From NCBI GenBank assembly GCA_033030425.1, contig JAUFSD010000012.1:1178001-1242000 (forward strand): a DNA stretch of 64,000 bases, given 5' to 3'. The notes under the pieces were generated by a model that made no database searches, had not been told where the DNA came from, and saw nothing but the letters and a program-made list of their open reading frames with translations. This document shows positions 57,712 through 64,000 of this stretch, one piece after another. The stretch is from Verpa conica (Eukaryota; Ascomycota; Pezizomycetes; Pezizales; Morchellaceae). Each line of letters opens with the position of its first letter. The first letter of the stretch is position 1. The position numbers and the translations under genes were made by a program.

Positions 57712-59767
57712 TCATTGACTGTGGCATGTGTGTTGTACACTGTTCATATCGTCAAGACTTAGAGAATCTAATTCTGATATAACCTTTCTACTAAAGGTAA
57801 TAACAAAAATAAGACCCCCAACTGAAGCTATAAAAAGCGGTATAGGATAAACTTTTTCCCAAGAGAATGGAGGCAAACTGAAAGTATACCATCTCAGTCT
57901 ACCATACTCTCTGTAGGCTGTGGAGTCGGCGCCGTTCACCGGTAGGGTGGCCATATAAAGTAAAATTCCTGCAAAATACCCAACTACCACCCCAAAAAGG
58001 AGACCAAGGGCAACGTAGGTAGCTCTCCACAATGGCGCTCGCGTGTCGCTACTGCGTTCTATATCGAGTCTGTACCCACCTGAGTACTTGTAGTGATTTG
58101 TAGTGCTTTCTACCAGAACCATAGGCATTGCTAGTAGGATCCTTGTGATTGCTGATTGTTCGATCTCGTTTTCGCACTCGATAACGATAACGCCTAGTCT
58201 TTTCTCAATCCAAGAGCCCAGCAACAAGCTAGATAGTCTTGATACGACTATAACTGTCAGAAAGACGGTCACAAAAGCGAGTGTGTAGAACAATGTTCCA
58301 CCATATAATGACCCAAAGATAAATGTAAGGAAAACTAGCATTAAAGCTTGAAGGTAGCCAAACAACACAATCACAACAGGGTGGGTCCGTCCTTTCTTGG
58401 CAAGTCGAACTACAACAACCATCCCATGTGGGTAGAACAGTCTTTCCCAGAATAGGTTAAGGTGCTCGGTAATTCTGCTCGCTTTCCGAATAAGTGGCCA
58501 TCTGTAGAATGCTTAGGTTGTTTTCAAAACCATGGTTTACGTAATGGTTGTGGGGGGAAGCCAATTGATTTTTTACCTAAAGAAAGTCCTTATGTCTTTA
58601 ACAATGTAATATATGTTCTTCAAGCTTCGACACTCCTGAGGGGTCCGGATAGGAAGTTTCCAGTGTTCTGCTTTAATTGTGGCTACTGAACACTCCTCAC
58701 ACCCACGTAAGACCAATGAATCAGGCAGCGGGCTTAGATGAAAGACTTCGTTTGCGGCAAAAAAACGGGACGTGGCTAATGTTCGAATGATACTGGAAAG
58801 GAAAGCTGCACTCCCAAGCCACAGAGAAAATAAGTCTATATTCCAGGGACATGACCAGAGGAACATTGTATTGTCGATCGCTGGGAGACCACGAGCGAGT
58901 ACCGCAAACAAAGCACATTGTAGGATTCCAAAAAGAGTAATTATAGCGATAATTGTAATTCTCTTCGGTCGCTGGCCCTCTAGAACCAATTCTTTGATCC
59001 TCCCAAGCGTAAGTACTGTAGAAGGCCCTCCAAGAACGTATAAGTCCTGGAGCTCAGCTATTGATGCTGCACCCAGGGCTGGCACAGCGGAACTTCCTAA
59101 ATTAATTTATTAGTACCAGTTCTATGAGGCCAAATAGATATTCTCTTTTCTTACCATATAATGATATGATCTCTTTTCTGCACAACTCTTTTACACTCAA
59201 AAAATTACTTTTGGCTAGAGTGACGATACCTCTATTATACAGCCCTAATGTCATGGCAGCGGTAATTAATGCTAGCTCAGTATTGAGAAGCATCAAAGAT
59301 CCTATGCTTGCTGTTGGTAAGGGCCCAAAGCTCAACAAGGCTGGAATCAAGGCCATGAGAGTGGATGCCACCGCTGACCCCAATTTGTCGAATTCTGAAC
59401 TGACCTCCAAATAACTGTTGTATAGCGGTCGACAAGATAATGGAAACCCAATTCCCGTTATCCCATAGTAGTAGGGGTCACTAGGGTTGCGGGGGTCGTC
59501 ATACATTTCAGAAGAGGGATCTGTAGCAGAGAGATCCGTGGGAGAAGAGGAATTCGTGGGAGAGGAATCTGCAGGAGAATAGATTGCGGGTAGAGCAGAA
59601 GCGCCCCAAACCATCAAAAAAAGAGCCCATGCTATAGCTATCCATGAACACGATGCCCACACATGGAACTTAATACCCCCCATAGCAAACCTAGGAATTA
59701 GGACACTATATAACCACAGTATGAATTTTATTGAAGTAGAAGCTGGTATTTCCAGACCAGGGGTCAT
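57712..59767 (-). CDS. Polytopic membrane protein of unknown function
   Basis: Three exons, 59767-59155, 59096-58577 and 58501-57712, give 640 aa. Introns 59097-59154 and 58502-58576 have GTAAGA/GTAAAA donors and TTTAG/CTACAG acceptors and join ISLYG to SSAVPALG, and TFFR to WPLIRKASRI. About ten hydrophobic spans are visible, including FHVWASCSWIAIAWALFLMV, LMALIPALLSFGPLPTA, ITIIAIITLFGILQCALFAV, VVIVLFGYLQALMLVFLTFI, ALGLLFGVVVGYFAGILLYM and PIPLFIASVGGLIFVI. A Ser/Pro/Thr-rich loop (SPADSSPTNSSSPTDLS) lies between the first and second hydrophobic blocks. I do not recognise a transporter or enzyme motif; this looks like an uncharacterised fungal membrane family. It sits between the two F-box-like paralogs. 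Confidence 0.8.
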
Positions 59768-61330
59768 AAACGATTATAGTCGATTCGAGAGAGAATACTA
59801 TCTATACGGGCTTAGTTCTAGGTGCTGGGACCACGGAGTAGGAGCGGAGAAACCCACCTTAGATTTTTACATAGACGGGCTTTGAAGTTCCTCATGGGAG
59901 TCTAGTGGTATATATATAACCTAGTTGAGGATCTGAGGAACTAGAAAGATATTATTAACTACGCACTTTCTCTACTGAGGGGCTTTATACCATAACTTAC
60001 ACGTTTACCCGGCGGGGTTGGGTTAATTAAATTCGGTTTTAAGGGGGGGGGGGGTTGCATGGATCGCTTACCAAAAAGTGAATTTCTTTTTCCCAGCTGA
60101 AGTGATTCCCCAGTACCTTATTACCTCGATAAATTGGCTACGCAGGCGTCAACGTCACCTACGATCAACAGGGTTCGTTCCGGTGCTCCCTAAGCCGATC
60201 AAGCAAGGCTAGCTGTAGATAATAACAATCAGATATTTTATATATACTTGATAGGAGGTGACTCCTACGCATCGAGGTACCGTGAGAGCCCAGAATATTA
60301 TTAGTGGCCAAAACCTGTTTGAGTTAAGCTTGGCGTCTATCTTTACCGGCCATAACTGAGCCTCAATGTGCGTTCAACCAATCTCAGAATTTCTTTCATC
60401 CCGTAGTCGTGTTCGTTATAGCCGAGATATTACGGTGGTTGGATCATAAATATGCAAAGCATGAAAGTGTATATATGACCTAGAATCCTACCGGTTCCTG
60501 ATATCACATCTACGAGTTCGAGGGCTTTTGATTCGGCTTTAGCCTTTGGGCCATGGGCGTACTCGTTGCTAGGTTTTTTTGGAATATGATAGTAGGGAGA
60601 TCAATAACGTAGTTGACCGGGGAGAAGGATCGAGAAGCGAGGTAATAAAATACAGCAAAAACCGCTCAATCCACAAGAATATTCTTATTTAGTTTGATAG
60701 TATCTTACTGCTCTAAATAGCTCTAATTAAAATAAAGACTAATATTTATTCACTTCTGATGTAAGAGTATTGAGAAAGGTTGAAAGCCCTACATTTTATC
60801 TTACCACCTCATATTGTGAGTTTATGGTGTTGATCAAATCGAGTAACGGTGTTTAACGTATTACTATTCGCTAATACCGCCATAGAGGGCTTACCCTGCA
60901 GTTTGTCCTTTAACGAGTGACGTAGTCCTCCTCGCTACCGTACCAGATCTACTCGTCTTACAATTACGGGTACCAAACCCACCATTCACAGGAGCTTCCC
61001 CAACCTCTGCCGAGCCTTGCTCTGTCTGGCCCGGATATACTATGTCTGAGACCATAGATGGTGAATTTACCGTTTTCGAAATGGCCTGTTATGGCATACC
61101 ATACAAAACCGTACACTTGGCATACTTTTTTTTACCGTATAAAATAGCAAGCCATTCCGTAAACAACTTACAACTACGGGTACATAATACCCTTTTAAGT
61201 CAATGTAACACCATTCGTTCCTGAGTCTCTACACGCACTTAACACTAACCTCCAAATCAAGCCTTCCCCCCCTGGCCCCTGACTTGAATATCTGAGTCCA
61301 GAAATACAATATTTATCCAGTATATACAAC

Positions 61331-61458
61331 ACTCGTAATCTCACGATGTTTTCGGACTGGCCTGCCATTAAATGCCGCACAGAGTTATAGAGTTAATAGC
61401 TTTTTATATAGTATACAATAGCACCAGGCCAGTCCGGAAATGTCATGAGTTTACAAGT
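61331..61458. repeat. Foldback/MITE-like element
   Basis: Arms of 34 nt at 61331-61364 and 61425-61458 are inverted copies matching at 28 of 34 positions, with a perfect CGGACTGGCCTG core. The loop is about 60 nt and AT-rich. No clear target duplication, no coding capacity. Confidence 0.5.
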
Positions 61459-61728
61459 ATAATAATGGCAGGTACAAGTGTAGCATAAATTGCTTTACTG
61501 TAAAATATAGAGCCAATTAGAGGTTTAAATAAAAGCGTCTGTTTGGGTTGTTTTTAGCAGAGCTTAGGTGATCAAATAACTCTAGCCTATACTATCCAGG
61601 CATTATCTACCTATATAAACCCAAAACTTCTAGTTACACACATTGATATCACCACCGTATCTTAGCTAATACTAGTAAACGAAGCTAGTGCCACGAGCAG
61701 AACTCTCTAGTAAATATTACCACTAGAT

Positions 61729-61803
61729 TCTACACCCTACAACTGTACACCCTACAACTCTACACCCTACAACTCTACACCCTACTACTCTACACCCTAA
61801 TCA
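61729..61803 (+). repeat. 15-bp minisatellite, five copies
   Basis: Five consecutive units of the type TCTACACCCTACAAC, with single-base changes in units 2 and 4 and divergence at the end of the fifth. It lies about 175 bp upstream of the second F-box-like gene. Confidence 0.85.
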
Positions 61804-61910
61804 CTACCCAGAAAAACCAGTACAAGAGTCCCACAGTACTATCCACGTGACCCACAAAGGTTCTTAGGAGGTATATATACCTCTCCCTATCTTCCTGATC
61901 CATCCATTGC

Positions 61911-61974
61911 CACCTAAACACCTAAACACCTAAACACCTTGACACCTTAACACCTTAACATCTAAACACCTAAA
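61911..61974 (+). repeat. 8-bp tandem array in the leader of the F-box-like gene
   Basis: Eight contiguous octamers of the type CACCTAAA (variants CACCTTGA, CACCTTAA, CATCTAAA) end 5 bp before the ATG at 61980, so the array forms the immediate 5' leader. Confidence 0.9.
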
Positions 61975-61979
61975 CACCC

Positions 61980-63131
61980 ATGGAGAAACTCTGCGTCAAA
62001 ACCGTGCGAGAAATCATCAGCCATGTCAGGTCAAAGAGAGATCTCCAAAACCTACGGCTCGTACAGCACTCATTCGCCAACATCACGACCGAGTTCCTAT
62101 TCCACACCATCAACATCGAGCCATCACATAGATCCCTTTCGTTATCCCGTGAGCTATCCAACAAGCACGACTTTTCACGGTACGTAAAAGAGATCACCGT
62201 CCACACCTATACACAGGGCTACTCCAACTGGGCAGAAAACCACCCTATCACAATCCCTCAAAAGCAGCAAGCCATACACAAAACCAACTGGACCCCATCC
62301 ACCCCAGATGAAGAGGAGAAACCCTACGGACTGCTGAACTCACCCAAGTACATACGCCTCCTCTCAGAAATACTCCAGAGCTTCCCATCCCTCGACTCGA
62401 TCCAAACAAGCCACGACAGGACCACCCTAGGACTTGAGCTATTCCAACAATCACTCCTAAACCGCACCCCTCTCCTCCCGAACAGCGAGCAAGACATCTC
62501 CACCACATTCGTCACACTCATCAACGCAGCATACGTCTCTGGCATAACATTCACTTCCATAGCCGGCGCAGTACTCGCGTGTGAGTTTGATGACTTGGGG
62601 TTCCTGTACCGCGCTATCAAGGTACTCAAGAGCTGTAAAATAGTCGATTTGGAAGTCCTCGGTAGGTCTTTGAGCTCTGTGCGAGACGGGAGGTTTTTCG
62701 ATCTGCTTTCTCCGGCGGTGGGGTTGCAGGTGTTGAAGCTTACGCGGACGTATTGTCGAGGGCTGGTTTTGGACTTTTTGAGGGCTCCGGTGACAAAGTA
62801 CCTTGGTGGTGGTGGTGGTGGTGGTGGTGGTGGTGGTAGTGGTGGTGGAAAACACATATGGCCGTGTTTGAGGTCTCTTGATGTGAGTGGTATGGATTGT
62901 TATGAAAAAGACTATATGGAGTTTTCATACCGCCATAGAAAGACGCTGAGAAGGGTTGCGTTGGCGAATCCTTTGATTTGTACTTCTTTGGTGGATCTGG
63001 CGCGGTTTATGAAGGAGGCGCTTGAGCTTAATGAGCTTGTGTTATGTGCGCCGTTTGGGATTAGGGATGGGTATCGTAGATATAGTAAGGAGGATTTACA
63101 GACGATGGCGGGTTTTGTTTTTAAACAATAG
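61980..63131 (+). CDS. F-box-like protein, copy 2, with poly-glycine tract
   Basis: Single exon, 383 aa, opening MEKLCVKTVREIISHVRSKR, an F-box-like motif. It is paralogous to the gene at 53596: both share SKRDLQNLRLVQ, SFAN, EFLF and YVKE, a LSPAV segment and a YLGGG-(K)H-(V/I)WP motif. In this copy the GGG of YLGGG has grown to a run of eleven Gly, a Ser and three more Gly (62805-62849), encoded by a GGT microsatellite. The C-terminal half has LRR-like segments (VGLQVLKLTRTYCRGL, LRRVALANPLICTSL, LELNELVLCAPFG). Products of this type are likely SCF adaptors, by inference. A Ty1/copia LTR begins about 13 bp after its stop codon. Confidence 0.8.
   Translation: MEKLCVKTVREIISHVRSKRDLQNLRLVQHSFANITTEFLFHTINIEPSHRSLSLSRELSNKHDFSRYVKEITVHTYTQGYSNWAENHPITIPQKQQAIHKTNWTPSTPDEEEKPYGLLNSPKYIRLLSEILQSFPSLDSIQTSHDRTTLGLELFQQSLLNRTPLLPNSEQDISTTFVTLINAAYVSGITFTSIAGAVLACEFDDLGFLYRAIKVLKSCKIVDLEVLGRSLSSVRDGRFFDLLSPAVGLQVLKLTRTYCRGLVLDFLRAPVTKYLGGGGGGGGGGGSGGGKHIWPCLRSLDVSGMDCYEKDYMEFSYRHRKTLRRVALANPLICTSLVDLARFMKEALELNELVLCAPFGIRDGYRRYSKEDLQTMAGFVFKQ
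62805..62849 (+). repeat. GGT microsatellite encoding poly-Gly
   Basis: Eleven GGT codons, AGT, two GGT and one GGA in frame inside the F-box-like gene, at the site where the paralog has only three Gly codons. Confidence 0.9.
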
Positions 63132-63144
63132 GCTAAGAGTAAAC

Positions 63145-63444
63145 TGAAGGACAGATATAACTAAAGAACAAACTTGATTGATACCTAAAGAAAGACGCAG
63201 GAGGAGCCTGCTTATATAGTTACAAATCCGCTAACATAAAAAACATTTCGTAATCTCAATACAAAGTAAAAAACCAATCCGTTACCATACAATTCTTCCG
63301 ATGCTCGGATAGAATTTCCTTCCGTCGGTTATACTATTCCCCCGCTTGGTTACCCTGCCGGACCATCCGGGATTCTATTCCTCCGGTGTTGCCACACCCC
63401 GTATTCGCCACACTTAACTTCACAGAGTGTCATTTATTCCAACA
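63145..63444 (-). mobile_element. 3' LTR of a Ty1/copia retrotransposon
   Basis: On the minus strand a purine tract (AAGGGAGGG, complement of 63445-63453) is followed by TGTTGGAATAAATG, a typical LTR start. The other end is inferred near 63145 (...CCTTCA). Its partner LTR is outside the window, so the exact end is uncertain. A TATA-like ATATAAGCAGG occurs inside. Confidence 0.65.
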
Positions 63445-64000
63445 CCCTCCCTTGCTCAAGACAGTTAAGTTGTTTAAGAAAAGTTACATGTTTCAAACGC
63501 CCCAGTCCCTTAGTAAATAAATCCGCTGCATTGTCCGCAGTTGGTACATATGAAAGTAAAAAATCCCCGGCTAAATACCTTTCTCGAATATAGTGAAAAT
63601 GTGTTTCAATGTGTTTCGAACGACGATGAAAGACTGGATTTCTGGTGAGGGCTAGTGACCCGGTGTTATCGCCGAATAGTTCGTAAACGCGTTTTTGTTC
63701 TGACCAGAGTGCTAGTTCGTTGAGTCCTCTTTTTAGCCACACCATCTGTCTGGCAGCCTCCGATAATGCCATGTATTCCGCTTCTGTTGACGAGATGGCT
63801 ACTGATTTTTGTTTCTCGGTTTTCCATGTGATCAGGCAGTTGTTGAGTACAAAACAGTTGCCAGAGAAAGATCTTCGGGAGTCCATGTCGGAGGCGTGAC
63901 TTGCATCAGCGAATCCTTTTAGCATCATGTCCTGGCTGGGTGTTCGTGGATATACTAGCGCTTGATGAATAGTCCCTCGCAAATAGCGGAGTACTCTTTG
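63434..64000 (-). CDS. Ty1/copia pol, C-terminal RT/RNase H part (partial)
   Basis: The minus-strand frame is open to the window edge, and its beginning lies beyond 64000. It opens in RYLRGTIHQALVYP, the copia motif between reverse transcriptase and RNase H. It then has GFADASHASDMDSRRSFSGN, WKTEKQKSVAISSTEAEYMA, LFGDNTGSLALTRNPVFHRR, SKHIETHFHYIRE and PTADNAADLFTKGL, all RNase H/dispenser-end signatures of Ty1/copia. The visible Asp, Glu and Asp catalytic residues (ADAS, STEAEY, GDNT) are intact, and no stop occurs, so the copy may be young. The stop codon (TAA) falls about 10 bp inside the LTR. It is transposon protein, not a host gene. Confidence 0.93.
   Translation of the reverse strand, partial: QRVLRYLRGTIHQALVYPRTPSQDMMLKGFADASHASDMDSRRSFSGNCFVLNNCLITWKTEKQKSVAISSTEAEYMALSEAARQMVWLKRGLNELALWSEQKRVYELFGDNTGSLALTRNPVFHRRSKHIETHFHYIRERYLAGDFLLSYVPTADNAADLFTKGLGRLKHVTFLKQLNCLEQGRVLE

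Larger units (their letters stand above)
59768..61979. other. Intergenic, repeat-bearing
   Basis: 2.2 kb with no convincing gene. It holds a poly-G run near 60044, an imperfect inverted-repeat element (61331-61458), a 15-bp minisatellite (61729-61803) and an 8-bp tandem array (61911-61974) touching the next start codon. Frames such as 61042-61224 have no recognisable content. Confidence 0.5.

Noticed and set aside
62324..62928. Minus-strand frames with poly-Pro or poly-His
   Set aside because: Products of the GGT microsatellite read on the wrong strand inside the F-box-like gene.
1..64000. CRISPR arrays, operons, bacterial promoters
   Set aside because: The window is eukaryotic; tandem arrays present are contiguous minisatellites without spacers.

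Overview
The window is nuclear DNA of a filamentous ascomycete (Pezizomycotina). Its genes carry short introns (about 48-140 nt) with GT...AG ends and strong CTAAC-type branch points. It encodes Mex67, Erv46, an Env7/STK16-type kinase, a mitochondrial arginine-type carbamoyl-phosphate synthase, a HeLo-like/NACHT/ankyrin NLR, F-box/ankyrin proteins and Ty1/copia debris. The many F-box-like and ankyrin genes and the long gene-free spacers would fit Pezizomycetes, but that is inference. Exon junctions were worked out by hand from splice signals, reading phase and family conservation.

Layout. 0.5-2.2 kb: dTDP-glucose 4,6-dehydratase-like gene (-). 5.9-9.4 kb: a coiled-coil gene (-) divergent from a PPR-type gene (+). 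10.8-14.1 kb: a six-exon NLR (+) with a 25-nt P-loop microexon and highly homogenised ankyrin repeats. 14.5-15.8 kb: GPATCH11-like G-patch protein. 15.9-16.6 kb: two head-to-head copia gag relics. 16.7 kb: intron-containing tRNA-Ile(UAU). 17.4-18.3 kb: methyltransferase. 21.5-22.8 kb: Env7-like kinase (-). 26.4-28.5 kb: PAP2/Aur1-like membrane enzyme whose second intron carries a complete Mutator-like MITE with a perfect 9-bp target duplication. 29.4-31.6 kb: PWWP/IBD chromatin protein. 32.9-33.8 and 37.0-38.3 kb: two ankyrin proteins, one with an F-box and one with a C-terminal membrane anchor. 40.2-42.9 kb: mex67 (-), divergent from ERV46 at 43.9-45.3 kb. 48.9-52.6 kb: arginine-type CPSase large subunit.

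The right end (53.6-64 kb) looks accessory. Two paralogous F-box-like genes flank an orphan small ORF and an orphan polytopic membrane protein. One paralog has a homopolymer frameshift; the other has a poly-glycine microsatellite and an octamer array against its start codon. A Ty1/copia element lies about 13 bp past its stop codon and runs off the window.

Housekeeping genes (export, ER-Golgi traffic, arginine synthesis, chromatin, tRNA) are interspersed with fast-evolving genes (NLR, F-box/ankyrin, orphans) and mobile-element debris. No biosynthetic cluster or operon-like unit is visible. The least ordinary features are the NLR P-loop microexon with its GC-AG intron, the NLR repeat structure, the intronic MITE, the 459-nt mex67 intron and the F-box paralog pair.
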